Source: an uncultured Schlesneria sp.
GTDB taxonomy: Bacteria > Planctomycetota > Planctomycetia > Planctomycetales > Planctomycetaceae
DNA: 64,000 bases
Assembly (NCBI GenBank): GCA_903840265.1
Contig: CAIMFH010000147.1
Coordinates: forward strand, 62,001-126,000
Direction: 5' to 3'
The notes beneath the pieces are model-generated. The model had not been told where the DNA came from. It saw nothing but the letters and a program-made list of their open reading frames with translations, and ran no database searches. Shown piece by piece: positions 10,043-19,433 of the stretch; positions within the stretch are counted from its first letter, which is position 1; the number at the start of each line of letters is the position of its first letter. Made by a program: the position numbers and the translations under genes.

Positions 10043-11206
10043 TCAATTCCGGCGACGCTTCAAGACCTCACTATACACGTCGCGGATCTGAGCGGTCATC
10101 GTCTGGTGACGGAAGCGGTCGGTGAACATCGCTCGGCCGGTTTCCCCATACCGGCGTCGCCGTTCAGCATCGCCGGCCAAATCGCACATCGCGGTCGACA
10201 GTTCGTCGATCGACCGTGGCGGCAGCAAACAACCTGTCCGACCAGAGAGTACCACTTCTCGAGCCCCATCAATGTCGTAACTGATGACAGGCTTCCCGGC
10301 GATCAGGCCTTGGGGAAGCACACGAGCCAACCCCTCCCACACACTTGTATGAACGACAATATCCATCGCGTGGATCAATTCCGGAACGCGATTTGGTGGA
10401 ACCAGTCCTACGAACACAAATCGGTCCCGAATCCCACTGGCGTCCAGCTCGGCCTCAAACTGCGGTCGCAGGATTCCGTCACCCACCAGCAGGAAGCGGA
10501 CATTTGGGCAGCGCTGCACGACCGCTTTGGCGGCCTTGATTAAGAACTCGTGACCTTTCAGCGGAAAAAGTCTCGCCACTTTGCCAATGACAATCTGGTC
10601 TGGCTTCAGCCCCAATTCCGCTCGGACGACTTCCGGTGGGCGAGGCGGATTCAGAAAGGGTTCGACATCGAAGCCGCTGTAGACCGTGACGAACTTCTCG
10701 CGCGGGGCGACTTCTGCCTGAACGTACTGCTCGGTCATCGCGTCGCAAACGGAGATAAACTTGTCGGTCGCCGGGGCGGCACGTTGTTCCAGCCAGCGAT
10801 ACAGATCGTAGGCGAAGGGCGACTGCCCAAAATGGAATGCCGCTCCGTGAACAGTGTGTACGCACGGCAAGCCCAATCGAGACGCCGCGATTCGTCCGAT
10901 GATTCCCGCCTTGGACGAATGCGTGTGCAACAAGTCTGGTTTCAGTTCACGCAGCAGACGCGTCAGTTCGCGGTAAGTCTGCCAGTCCCGCCACGGATGG
11001 ATTGATCGGCGCGACGCATTAATGATCCGCAGATCGAGTCCCCCTTGCCGAGCACGATCTTCCAGTGACCCTTCGGGCCCAATCCCTGGACCCGTGATGA
11101 GGGTCACGCGATCGCCGAAGAGATGATGCTGGTCTTCGACAGTCGAGAGAGTATTCTCCTGGGCTCCACCCACGATCAGCCGAGTAATATAGTGAACGAT
11201 GTGCAT
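10043..11206 (-). CDS. glycosyltransferase family 4 protein
   Basis: 387 residues from ATG 11206 (MHIVHYITRLIVGGAQENT), the usual GT4 opening; an in-frame ATG at 11263 adds a non-conserved extension. GT-B fold: the N-terminal acceptor domain carries GGAQ and THSSKAGIIGRIAA; the C-terminal donor domain carries VARLFPLKGHEFLIKA, DIVVHTSVWEGLARVLPQ and the NDP-sugar-binding EGLARVLPQGLIAGKPVI stretch (EX7E-like). Expected to transfer a sugar to a polysaccharide or lipid acceptor. No other polysaccharide genes surround it. Confidence 0.92.
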   Translation of the reverse strand: MHIVHYITRLIVGGAQENTLSTVEDQHHLFGDRVTLITGPGIGPEGSLEDRARQGGLDLRIINASRRSIHPWRDWQTYRELTRLLRELKPDLLHTHSSKAGIIGRIAASRLGLPCVHTVHGAAFHFGQSPFAYDLYRWLEQRAAPATDKFISVCDAMTEQYVQAEVAPREKFVTVYSGFDVEPFLNPPRPPEVVRAELGLKPDQIVIGKVARLFPLKGHEFLIKAAKAVVQRCPNVRFLLVGDGILRPQFEAELDASGIRDRFVFVGLVPPNRVPELIHAMDIVVHTSVWEGLARVLPQGLIAGKPVISYDIDGAREVVLSGRTGCLLPPRSIDELSTAMCDLAGDAERRRRYGETGRAMFTDRFRHQTMTAQIRDVYSEVLKRRRN

Positions 11207-11339
11207 GGATTCGGGAGAGCTTCCACTGTCAGGGAATCTTCGCTGTTTGATGCCACATCGCATTCGTGCGCCGGCGTACGGAAACTATAATCCACACCAG
11301 ACACGGCTCGATAGCGACACGACGGAAGGCTCGCCCTGA

Positions 11340-11648
11340 ATGATTATGCTGGAAGTCTCGCCAAAAGGGATCGTACTTCCGGTGAAAGCCCATGCGGGAG
11401 GCAAACTCAACGGGATCACGGGCGAGCATGCCGGAGCGTTGAAGGTCTCGGTCACGCAGGCACCGGAAAAGGGGAAGGCCAACAACGCCATTCTGGAAGT
11501 GATCACCGAGGCCTTGGGATTAAAACGCGGTCAGATCGAACTGGTGTCAGGGGCGACATCGTCTCAGAAGAAGTTTTTGATCCGTGAGACCGCTCGCGAA
11601 GAACTCGAACGACGACTGGCGCTCATTCTAAGTGAAGATTGCGGATAA
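11340..11648 (+). CDS. DUF167 (YggU-family) protein
   Basis: 102 residues. The family core is intact: GIVLPVKAHAGGKLNGI, then VSVTQAPEKGKANNAILE and LGLKRGQIELVSGATSSQKK. These are small cytosolic proteins of unsolved function found across bacteria and archaea and in eukaryotes (C15orf40). Length is typical. It is divergent from the glycosyltransferase gene, with about 130 bases between. Confidence 0.93.
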   Translation: MIMLEVSPKGIVLPVKAHAGGKLNGITGEHAGALKVSVTQAPEKGKANNAILEVITEALGLKRGQIELVSGATSSQKKFLIRETAREELERRLALILSEDCG

Positions 11649-11739
11649 CACGCATCGGTCTCATAAGTCCCCTCTGTCCCATTTCGATAGGACGGATACG
11701 ACCCCGGGGGACTGATGGCAGATGAAACCGGGCCAAGCC

Positions 11740-12108
11740 CTACAGCACTCGCTTGCGATGTTGCGGAACGCGATGCTGCCAAAACAAGCGGTCCTCGGTC
11801 AGGTAACCGTGTCGCAACGCACAGCGCAAGCAGTATTTCTCGTGCTGGCGTGAGACGTAAATCTCGCCATTCAACAGCATGTGAAACCAGTCTTCGCCCG
11901 GAAGTTTGGCGTAACAATAGATCTTCTCGGAATCGCGTTTGATGTGGACGTGCCACTCTTCCTGCTCGGGAACGTACAGGCGTGCATCCGGAATTGGCTC
12001 AGGATCAGGTTCCGGCTGAGGATCCGGAACGATTTTCGTCGGCTCCGCTTCGAGATCGTGAGGCTCATCTTCTGGAGCAAAGTCGCCTTGCAGGGTCATA
12101 CCACTCAT
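11740..12108 (-). CDS. hypothetical protein
   Basis: 122 residues. The N-terminal 45 residues are acidic and Pro-rich (PDPQPEPDPEP). The C-terminal 75 residues look folded, with a possible metal site in YCLRCALRHGY and basic residues at the very end. No family is recognised. It lies 10 bases after the MFS transporter gene on the same strand, so it is probably the second gene of that operon. Confidence 0.65.
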   Translation of the reverse strand: MSGMTLQGDFAPEDEPHDLEAEPTKIVPDPQPEPDPEPIPDARLYVPEQEEWHVHIKRDSEKIYCYAKLPGEDWFHMLLNGEIYVSRQHEKYCLRCALRHGYLTEDRLFWQHRVPQHRKRVL

Positions 12109-12118
12109 GATTGCGGAT

Positions 12119-13729
12119 TCACTCGGGTAGCGGTTGGCCTTTGGTTTCGGGGGCCAGCCAGATCAGCCCCATTCCCAGCAAGTATACGCAACAGACGAAG
12201 CTGCAAGCGATAGGATACCCGCCTTTCACTCCCGCGTAGGTTTGATAATTACCGACGTGCTTCAGGATCGCCCCAATCTGAAGAGTACCAATCGCGGCCA
12301 AAATTCGGCCAAAGTTGAAGGCAAAACCCTGCCCTGTCGCTCGGACTCGCGTGGCAAACAGCTCCGGTAAGTACAACGGCAGCCAGCCATAGAACGAGGC
12401 CGTGCAGACACCGGCCACGAACGCCGAGATCAGGAATTCCCAGCCAAACGCATTGTGGAATTGATAGAACCACAGCACCGAGGCAATCGATGTCAGGCAC
12501 AGCAGGCAATACGCAGTGCGACGCCCGAGCCAATCACCCAGCATGGCCGCGCCGATGGTCCCGACGATCGCCCCGACGGCCGTGAACATTTGCGTGTATT
12601 CGCGAGGGTGCTTCCAGATGAAGGACGCATCACTGGGGACGGCGACTCCTTGAGTCAGTTGGCCCGCCCAGGTCATCGCCCATTGGGTCGACCCCCAAGT
12701 CCCCAGCAGCGCGATCCCACTCAGGCAGGCTCCCAACAGCATGCGGCGAATTGTTTGACGCGAGTCGTTCACCAGATCTGGTGACTGGGCGAACGTTCGT
12801 TGCAGGAATCGGACGACCGGATAAAGGTAGCCAACCGTCGCGATCACCAAGCCGATCAATGTGCCGGCAATCCGGTAGCCGGATCCCATGGACTCGTCGG
12901 CCCAGACCCAGACGATCAGTCCCGGTCCCACGGCCCCGACCAGCACCCCCAGCAAATCGGATGTCACCCAGTTCGATGTCGTGCCGCTCCCCTTTTCCGA
13001 TTCCCATTTGTGCGATTCAGGCACGAACATCCGGAAGAGGAACGTCAACAACGCAGGAAACGTTCCCAGCATCATCATCAATCGCCAGCCCTTGTTGGCG
13101 ACCAGCATCTTGACGGTGCTGTCAGCCAGTCCGATGTCATGCAGCCAGACTTCGAATTGCGACAACACGGCGGTCAGGCCAATCCCGATAACACCGACCA
13201 GCAGGTAGCCGGCATTGGCCGACGCTCCAATCAAGCCTGCCATCAAAGCGCGAGATCGATTTGGCCAGACCTCCATCACGAGGGCCACACCCAACGACCA
13301 TTCACCTCCCATGCCGAGCGCCGCGATAAACCGAAGCACCCCGAGTTGAATCGGCGTCTGAGCAAAACCACACACACCTGTGAACACGGCGTAGGTGATG
13401 ACGCTCAGGCTCATTGCGCGCACACGTCCGATTCGATCACCGAGCCATCCGAACAACACGCCTCCGGTAGCGGCACCGACCAGAAACACAGCGATGATGA
13501 CCCCGAAGTACAGACCGAGTTGTCCTTCTGGATCGGCCGGCGGCGACGATGAATTCGCGAGCAGATCTTGGATCGCAGCCCGCCCGACCATCGAGAAGAC
13601 CCCCATCTCGGCACCGTCAAACATCCAGCCGAGCAACGCGGCGGCCAGCGCCATCCATTGGCCGAAAGTTGTTCCGGTGGGTGCAGTCAGATTTTCATTC
13701 GTCGGTGGGTTCACGAGTGAATCTTTCAC
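12119..13729 (-). CDS. MFS transporter
   Basis: 536 residues, about 12 hydrophobic helices. The opening WMLGWMFDGAEMG-type helix (ALLGWMFDGAEMGVFSM), the loop motif GWLGDRIGRVRAM and the end motif APETKGQPLPE place it in the sugar/metabolite:H+ symporter branch of the major facilitator superfamily. The substrate is not known. The similar gene at 13929 is divergent from it across 200 bases, suggesting an old duplication with a shared control region. A small hypothetical gene follows it. Confidence 0.9.
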   Translation of the reverse strand: MKDSLVNPPTNENLTAPTGTTFGQWMALAAALLGWMFDGAEMGVFSMVGRAAIQDLLANSSSPPADPEGQLGLYFGVIIAVFLVGAATGGVLFGWLGDRIGRVRAMSLSVITYAVFTGVCGFAQTPIQLGVLRFIAALGMGGEWSLGVALVMEVWPNRSRALMAGLIGASANAGYLLVGVIGIGLTAVLSQFEVWLHDIGLADSTVKMLVANKGWRLMMMLGTFPALLTFLFRMFVPESHKWESEKGSGTTSNWVTSDLLGVLVGAVGPGLIVWVWADESMGSGYRIAGTLIGLVIATVGYLYPVVRFLQRTFAQSPDLVNDSRQTIRRMLLGACLSGIALLGTWGSTQWAMTWAGQLTQGVAVPSDASFIWKHPREYTQMFTAVGAIVGTIGAAMLGDWLGRRTAYCLLCLTSIASVLWFYQFHNAFGWEFLISAFVAGVCTASFYGWLPLYLPELFATRVRATGQGFAFNFGRILAAIGTLQIGAILKHVGNYQTYAGVKGGYPIACSFVCCVYLLGMGLIWLAPETKGQPLPE

Positions 13730-13928
13730 TGAGGAAATTCGACGGCGGGAGCCTGTGGAATTGTGGGCCGGACGACTGGGAAACGCAAACTGGTCGCTGC
13801 TGTTCCCACCTCACTCGATTCCAACGCCGATTTCAAAACTTGGGTCGGTAGCGCTTGCAGGGAGGAGCGGATTCGGTTGTATTGGGGAATCTTGAAATGT
13901 ACGGAACCTCGTTCAGGGCCCTGATCCG

Positions 13929-15434
13929 ATGCATGGTTTTGAGACCACCGATTCGACTCCGTTAGCCCCCCATTCCGGCCCCTGGTACAAGGGGATGACT
14001 CGTTACCACTGGTTCGTGCTGACAGTGGCGGCCCTCGGTTGGCTATTCGATTGCCTGGACCAGCAACTGTTCATTCTGTCGCGCCCCGCGGCCATGGATG
14101 AACTGTTGCGATATATCACCGATCCCGATTTGCGTCGGGAACAGGCCAGCTTTTACGGCGATATTTCGACATCGGTCTTCATCGCCGGCTGGGCGACAGG
14201 CGGGCTGATCTTCGGGATGCTCGGCGATCGAATTGGCCGAGCCAAGACGATGTTGCTGACGATTCTGATGTACTCGCTCTGCACGGGCCTGAGTGCTTTC
14301 TCGGTCACGGTCTATGACTTTGCCTTCTATCGCTTTCTGACAGGTTTGGGCGTCGGTGGCGAGTTCGCCGTCGGGGTCGCATTGGTCGCTGAGGTCATGC
14401 CCGCCCATGCTCGGCCGCAGTCGTTGGCTTTGCTGCAAGCGCTGTCCGCGTTTGGAAATGTCAGTGCGGCTCTCATCAATCTGGGGCTGGGTTTGGCCGA
14501 AGATACAGGGTTGCCGACCAGTCCGTGGCGGATCATGTTCTGTATCGGTGCCGCACCTGCACTCTTAAGCTTGTTGATCCGGCGGCAACTGAAAGAGCCA
14601 GAAACTTGGCAAAAAGCCTCTCACGATGGCGCTGTTAAGAAGCAATTGGGCTCATATACCGAGTTGTTTTCTCATCCCACCTGGCGCAAGCATGCGATCT
14701 TGGGATTGCTGCTCGCTTGCTCGGGCGTTATCGGCTTGTGGGCCATCGGCTTCTACTCGCCGGATTTGATCCGACAAGTTCAACTCAAGCCAATCACCGC
14801 GGCGGTCTATGCCGAACAGATCGCCTCTGCTGAACCCGAACGCGCAGAGATGCTGAAAACAATTCAGGCTGCGGTTGCTGCCAAGAAAACGAAGGATCTG
14901 ACTGTAGAGCAAAAAGCGTTGAAGGCGGAGATCGATAAGAAAATTCGCGGTCAACTGACGGTGCCACAGAGCATGACCTCGATCGCCATCAATGTGGGGG
15001 CGTTCTTCGGCATGTTCGGATTCGGGTGGTTGGCGCAGCGAATTGGTCGCAAGCCAACATTCGCGATTGCTCTGGTGGCGGCATTCATCTCGACAGCCGT
15101 GGTGTTTTGGACGCTGAGTGAAACGTGGCAGATCTTCGTTCTGGTGCCAATCATGGGCTTCTGTCAGTTGTCCCTGTTCGGCGGATATGCAGTCTACTTC
15201 CCGGAATTGTTCCCGACGCGGCTGAGATCGACCGGGACCAGCTTCTGTTACAACGTAGGCCGCTTTGTCGCAGCCTTGGGTCCACTCGTGAAGATCTGGC
15301 TGAACGATGTCTTCAAAGGATACGGCGAGGATTCGATTCGATATGCGGGGGTCACAATGTGCGTGGTCTTCCTGGTCGGGCTGTTTGTCCTCCCCTTCCT
15401 GCCGGAAACTCGCGGGAAGCCGCTGCCAGAGTAG
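13929..15434 (+). CDS. MFS transporter
   Basis: 501 residues with 12 predicted membrane helices. Conserved positions are GWLFDCLDQQLF in helix 1, GMLGDRIGRAKTM in the loop between helices 2 and 3, and LPETRGKPLPE at the C-terminus. A charged insert at about residues 290-345 (EIDKKIRGQL region) enlarges the central cytoplasmic loop. Similar in plan to the divergent transporter at 12119-13729. Substrate unknown; a carboxylate or sugar is the likeliest by family. Confidence 0.9.
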   Translation: MHGFETTDSTPLAPHSGPWYKGMTRYHWFVLTVAALGWLFDCLDQQLFILSRPAAMDELLRYITDPDLRREQASFYGDISTSVFIAGWATGGLIFGMLGDRIGRAKTMLLTILMYSLCTGLSAFSVTVYDFAFYRFLTGLGVGGEFAVGVALVAEVMPAHARPQSLALLQALSAFGNVSAALINLGLGLAEDTGLPTSPWRIMFCIGAAPALLSLLIRRQLKEPETWQKASHDGAVKKQLGSYTELFSHPTWRKHAILGLLLACSGVIGLWAIGFYSPDLIRQVQLKPITAAVYAEQIASAEPERAEMLKTIQAAVAAKKTKDLTVEQKALKAEIDKKIRGQLTVPQSMTSIAINVGAFFGMFGFGWLAQRIGRKPTFAIALVAAFISTAVVFWTLSETWQIFVLVPIMGFCQLSLFGGYAVYFPELFPTRLRSTGTSFCYNVGRFVAALGPLVKIWLNDVFKGYGEDSIRYAGVTMCVVFLVGLFVLPFLPETRGKPLPE

Positions 15435-15601
15435 TGGAATTCCGAACCGATCGGCGATTGCGAATTCTCGGTGAAAGACCGAGAGGCGTGGGAATAGCAT
15501 CTGGTTAATGCCTAAGAAGTTGGATAGCCTATGGTTCCAATACTGTGGGCGTTCGCTGGGACGCGGGCGTGGTCGGAATGGAGTGATGGGAGCGTAACAC
15601 T

Positions 15602-16063
15602 ATGATGTGCCCGTTTTGTCGGAATGGGGAAACGAGCGTCATCGATTCGCGCGCCAGCACCGCCTTCGTCATTCGACGTCGCCGTAAATGCCTGAGTTGC
15701 GACCGTCGGTTTACGACTTACGAAAAGATCGAGGAATCGCCGCTGAAGGTCATCAAAAAGGATGGCTCGCGCGTGCCCTTTGATCGCGAAAAGATCCGGG
15801 CGGGACTCGAAAAGGCCTGCTATAAACGACCGATCAGTGACGAATCGATTGAGCAGATTATCTCCGAGATCGAAGCCTCGCTGTACGAGCAGTTCGAGCG
15901 CGAAGTGCCGTCACGTGAGATCGGCGAAAAGTTGATGGAATCGCTGCGCAGCATCGATCACGTGGCGTTCGTCAGGTTTGCGTCGGTCTATCGCGAGTTC
16001 AAAGACGTGAACGATTTCGTCGAAGAACTGGCCCCGATCCTGCGCGAAGACCGCCTGCGATAG
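15602..16063 (+). CDS. nrdR: transcriptional repressor NrdR
   Basis: 153 residues, the usual length. The N-terminal zinc ribbon has CPFC near the start and [12 protein letters not shown], four Cys in all; residues about 50-140 form the ATP-cone domain ([20 protein letters not shown]). NrdR senses ATP/dATP and represses ribonucleotide reductase genes by binding NrdR boxes. No ribonucleotide reductase gene lies in this window. Two adjacent ATG codons (15602 and 15605) are possible starts. Confidence 0.97.
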   Translation: MMCPFCRNGETSVIDSRASTAFVIRRRRKCLSCDRRFTTYEKIEESPLKVIKKDGSRVPFDREKIRAGLEKACYKRPISDESIEQIISEIEASLYEQFEREVPSREIGEKLMESLRSIDHVAFVRFASVYREFKDVNDFVEELAPILREDRLR

Positions 16064-16214
16064 ACTTGTGGCCGCATTCGTTCTCTTAGTTCGGCGCGGG
16101 TCTCCCGACCCCGTCGAAACGACCGACCGCAGGCCTCCTCTTCTCCGACTCGGATCAAACGACACCTGCGGGACGGTGCCCAACCAGGTCCGATCAGACC
16201 CAACTCCAGATGTT

Positions 16215-17072
16215 TTACGGCACCAGCGTCGGTTCGCCTTCCATCGCCACATCGCGTAGGTTGGCATCGCCATTGTTGGCGATGCGAATCTGGAAGCGGC
16301 CGTTTCCGGAAACGTTACCGCCGATCACTTCGACTTTCGATGAGCCGCTGATCGCAAGGCCCGCTCGGCCATTGTTGAAACAAGTGACGTTCTCTAGTTT
16401 CACATTGCGGCACATGTTCTGGGCGTGGATTCCATCGAAGCGGAAATCCCGCAGAGTCAGATCCACGATCTTGACGTTCTCGACCTGATACAACGACAGA
16501 CCTGTCTGATCGGCCGCATACGAGAACGACTGAGTTGCCGGAGCAAAATCGCCATCGACTCGGAAGTACACGCTGCCGCCCGTGGCAGTCCATTGTCCGG
16601 GGGAAAGTGACTCTAACGGATTGGCTCCGGCTTCGGGGATCAGTTCCGGCAACGGTTTCCCATCACGCAATAGTCGATAGAACCCCTTGCGAGTCAGCGT
16701 CAACTTCCACAAGTCAGGGCCTGCTCGACGCCATCCAGCCGGGGGAACGCTTCGCAATCCGCTGAGGATCGCACCATTGCCAATGATGGTAAATGGATAG
16801 TTCGGCGACCCGCTATGGCGAGTCCCGGTCAACGACAGCGAATCGTAGTAGACGGCACCGGCGCGGGTCAGCACGATTTGATCGCCGAAGCGCGCCAACT
16901 GAATCGCACGATGCAGCGTTCTGACCGGCCCTGTCCCGGTGTCGCTCGGCACGCTGTTGCGCCCGTCGAAGACATCGTCACCGACGAGGTTATCGACGTA
17001 GATTTCAACAGCCGAAGCACTGACGCCCTGCAGCAGTAGCATCACACCGGCAAAGATCAGATTTGATCGCAT
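16215..17072 (-). CDS. secreted right-handed beta-helix protein
   Basis: 285 residues from ATG 17072, giving a signal peptide (MRSNLIFAGVMLLLQGVSAS). The mature part starts VEIYVDNLVGDDVFDGRN, typical of planctomycete parallel beta-helix (pectate-lyase-like) proteins, and shows repeated short beta turns such as VENVKIVDLTLRDFRFDGI and GSSKVEVIGGNVSGNG. Role inferred as carbohydrate binding or cleavage at the cell surface; no catalytic residues can be assigned. Confidence 0.8.
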   Translation of the reverse strand: MRSNLIFAGVMLLLQGVSASAVEIYVDNLVGDDVFDGRNSVPSDTGTGPVRTLHRAIQLARFGDQIVLTRAGAVYYDSLSLTGTRHSGSPNYPFTIIGNGAILSGLRSVPPAGWRRAGPDLWKLTLTRKGFYRLLRDGKPLPELIPEAGANPLESLSPGQWTATGGSVYFRVDGDFAPATQSFSYAADQTGLSLYQVENVKIVDLTLRDFRFDGIHAQNMCRNVKLENVTCFNNGRAGLAISGSSKVEVIGGNVSGNGRFQIRIANNGDANLRDVAMEGEPTLVP

Positions 17073-17141
17073 GTCCAGACTCTCCTCAATCACGCCACGA
17101 ACGTCCGCTCACGAAGCGCAGCCAAGGTCGCAACGTCGTCA

Positions 17142-17163
17142 CTGCCATCGTGTGCGATGGCAG
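17142..17163. repeat. 9-bp hairpin upstream of the beta-helix gene
   Basis: The arms CTGCCATCG and CGATGGCAG pair perfectly around a TGTG loop. It lies about 70 bases upstream of the beta-helix gene start. No T-run follows, so it is not an obvious terminator. Confidence 0.5.
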
Positions 17164-17296
17164 GGCCGTTGTGAAGAGGAGACTCTCATGCCGCTAGGAA
17201 TTGATGCAAATCGCCCGTTAGAATCCGCGCAATCGCGCGTTGATCTGTCCAGGTTTATTCAAATCCAGGCAGACAGATTACCGACTGGAATCGCGA

Positions 17297-17606
17297 TGGG
17301 TGTCATGGTTTTGGAGTATAGGTATCGACACGTCTTTCCCCGGAGCAATCTGAATGGACGTCGGTCGGTTCATTGTCCTCAGGCCCAAGGGGCCGGAACT
17401 TTGCCCAGCCAGGGCCCTTCGGCCCTGGAATTAGACCCATAGTTAAACGTCCAAAGGCCTGAAGGGCCGGACATTTCAGGGTGGGCCGATTTCACAATGA
17501 GGGACTAATGGACCGGCCCTTCAGGCCTCATGACAGAGGCCAAAGCAGCCTAAAACGACCGCATCAGAGATGTGCGGATACCTAGACTCCAAAACCGTGG
17601 CACCCA
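17297..17606. mobile_element. MITE-like element with about 38-bp terminal inverted repeats
   Basis: The 38 bases at 17297-17334 and those at 17569-17606 are inverted copies of each other with about five mismatches; both carry GGTTTTGGAGT followed by a TAGGTATC core, and the outer end reads TGGGTGCCA or TGGGTGTCA. The 310-base interior has no gene but contains several GC-rich palindromes (GGCCTGAAGGGCCGG and its inverse). Half of the terminal motif recurs alone at 38644 and 44930. A non-autonomous transposable element or a structured RNA locus are both possible. No target-site duplication could be settled by eye. Confidence 0.55.
17343..17479 (+). repeat. GGCC-rich dispersed repeat, copy 1
   Basis: About 137 bases, inside the element at 17297-17606. 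It matches, in inverted orientation and at roughly 85 percent by eye, the segment 51290-51425. Internal palindromes include CAGGGCCCTTCGGCCCTG and CAGGCCCAAGGGGCCGG. No coding capacity is seen. Confidence 0.75.
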
Positions 17607-17646
17607 AGACCAGATGAATACAACCGTCGCCCGCCTGCGTATCCGA

Positions 17647-18816
17647 CTACCGCTGAGCGATTGGCGTATAGGTCCGTTCCCCGACGCCGATGTAATTCGA
17701 CGAAGGACGGATAATCTTGTTGTCGCTGACCTGTTCCAGAACGTGAGCACACCAGCCAACGATGCGGCTCGCGGCGAAGACACAAGTAAACATATCGCCT
17801 GGAATGCCCATGTAGTACTGCAGGCTGGCCGAATAGAAGTCGACGTTGCAGTTCTTCTTGATGGCGACTTTCACCGCCTGTTCCATGGCGATCGAGATGT
17901 CGTACAGCTTCGTGTCGCCGGTTTCGATTCCCAATCGTCGTGACAGTTCTTTCAGATGCACGGCGCGTGGGTCTTCGACTTGATAGACCGCATGGCCAAA
18001 GCCCATGAACTTGCCCTTCTTGGCACGAACATCGTTCACCCAGTCAACCACCTTGTCGGCACTGCCGACTTCCAACAATGTCTTCAAGACTTCGGTGTTG
18101 GCCCCGCCGTGAAGTGGGCCTTTCAGGGCACCAATCGCTCCGGTGATGGCTGAGTAGATGTCGGAAAGAGTCGCGGCGATGACTCTGGCCGCAAACGTGC
18201 TGGCATTCAGGCCGTGTTCGGCGTGCAGGATCAGGATCAGGTCCATCGCCTTTTCGGCATCGGCCGACGGGACTTCTCCATTGAGCATGTACATAAAGTT
18301 GGCAGCGTGACTCAGGTCACTGCGTGGCGCGACCGGTTCCAACCCGGCCGACAGCCGGCGAATCGCCGCGACGATCGTGGTGAGTTCGGCGGTCAGGCGG
18401 ATCGATTTCTCGAAGTTTGCTTTGGGCGATTCATCTTCCGCGAGAGGATCGTAAGCGGCCGACATCGAGACGGCAGAACGCAGCGAAGTCATCGGCGGCG
18501 TATCACGAGGCAACGATCGCAGGAAGTCGAGAACTTGCGGTTCCACTTCGCGATGATGAACGAGTTGGCTGTTGAATTCAGCGAGTTGAGCCTTCGTGGG
18601 CAGTTCGCCTTGGAAGAGCAGATAGGCGGTTTCTTCGAACGTGGACTGCGCCAGTTCGTGAATGTTGTAGCCGCGATAGATCAGCTTGCCGAGTTCGCCG
18701 TCGACATCACAAATCGTGGTATCGGCTGCAACAACTCCTTTGAGCCCCCGCGCCGCCATCTTGTCGGCCGAATGATCTTTGTCGGGATCTGGTGCGACGA
18801 CGGCGGTCATGAGCAT
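17647..18816 (-). CDS. gltA: citrate synthase
   Basis: 389 residues from ATG 18816; an ATG two codons later and upstream ATGs at 18867 and 18921 are in frame, but family length favours the 18810-18816 pair. Conserved citrate-synthase motifs: GPLHGGANTEVLKTL, MGFGHAVYQVEDPRA with the catalytic His, and GIPGDMFTCVFAASR with the FT..FA.SR block ending in GWCAHVLEQ. It condenses oxaloacetate with acetyl-CoA. The short form (about 390 residues, hexamer not required) also includes 2-methylcitrate synthases, so propionyl-CoA use cannot be excluded. It stands alone. Confidence 0.95.
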   Translation of the reverse strand: MLMTAVVAPDPDKDHSADKMAARGLKGVVAADTTICDVDGELGKLIYRGYNIHELAQSTFEETAYLLFQGELPTKAQLAEFNSQLVHHREVEPQVLDFLRSLPRDTPPMTSLRSAVSMSAAYDPLAEDESPKANFEKSIRLTAELTTIVAAIRRLSAGLEPVAPRSDLSHAANFMYMLNGEVPSADAEKAMDLILILHAEHGLNASTFAARVIAATLSDIYSAITGAIGALKGPLHGGANTEVLKTLLEVGSADKVVDWVNDVRAKKGKFMGFGHAVYQVEDPRAVHLKELSRRLGIETGDTKLYDISIAMEQAVKVAIKKNCNVDFYSASLQYYMGIPGDMFTCVFAASRIVGWCAHVLEQVSDNKIIRPSSNYIGVGERTYTPIAQR

Positions 18817-18921
18817 GTTCTCGCTGGCAATAAGGGAGGATCGATTGTGGATAGCTGGGCGAGACATCGGTCCCCGGTTCAGGAGCATCCAAACGGGGGA
18901 AGAGGGCGGTATTCGAGCCAA

Positions 18922-19433
18922 TTCGATGTCGACTATTGAAGTATAACCACACGCGAAGCGAGTTCAAATGATGCTGATGCAACTGTAAGGGCGTTCCCAA
19001 AACCAACCTGAAGATCTGAATTTTTTTTCAGAATTTTCGCGAGATGGCAGATTTTGAATGCGCGCCGGACGTGGTTTTGTTAGCATCTCTCCCCGCCCGG
19101 CCTCGAAATGGAGGCTGTGTGAAGTCGCAGAGAGAGAAAGGATGCTGTCAATGCGAACCCCGGCCGAGCTAGACAACTTTGGACATGTTTGCCAGCAACG
19201 TATCTTCGAATCGCTCATTGTTGAGCGACGAGATCGGCAATCCAGGCTCACCCCTTCATCAGGGTTCGAGCAGTCCAGGCAGCAAGGGGTATCTTCGATC
19301 GACGAATAGCCTTCATTGAGGCTCGCCGATCACGCATCAACGTTAGTTTGTTCTCGTGTCGAATCATAGCAGCCGTTCCCGCAAACGACTGTTACACATG
19401 GACGTGGTTTTCTTCACAGGAGGTTGGACCCAA
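18922..19433. other. intergenic region between citrate synthase and rpoD
   Basis: About 500 bases separate the divergent citrate synthase and rpoD genes. It includes a T-rich run at 19020-19028 and presumably the promoters of both. Small reading frames here on both strands lack ribosome sites and family features and are not called. Confidence 0.5.

Noticed and set aside
19255-19290. GGTTCGAG-like stretch as a tRNA T-arm
   Set aside because: No matching acceptor stem or anticodon arm around it.
19058-19309. Possible small gene upstream of rpoD
   Set aside because: No ribosome site, no homology features, and unusual composition.
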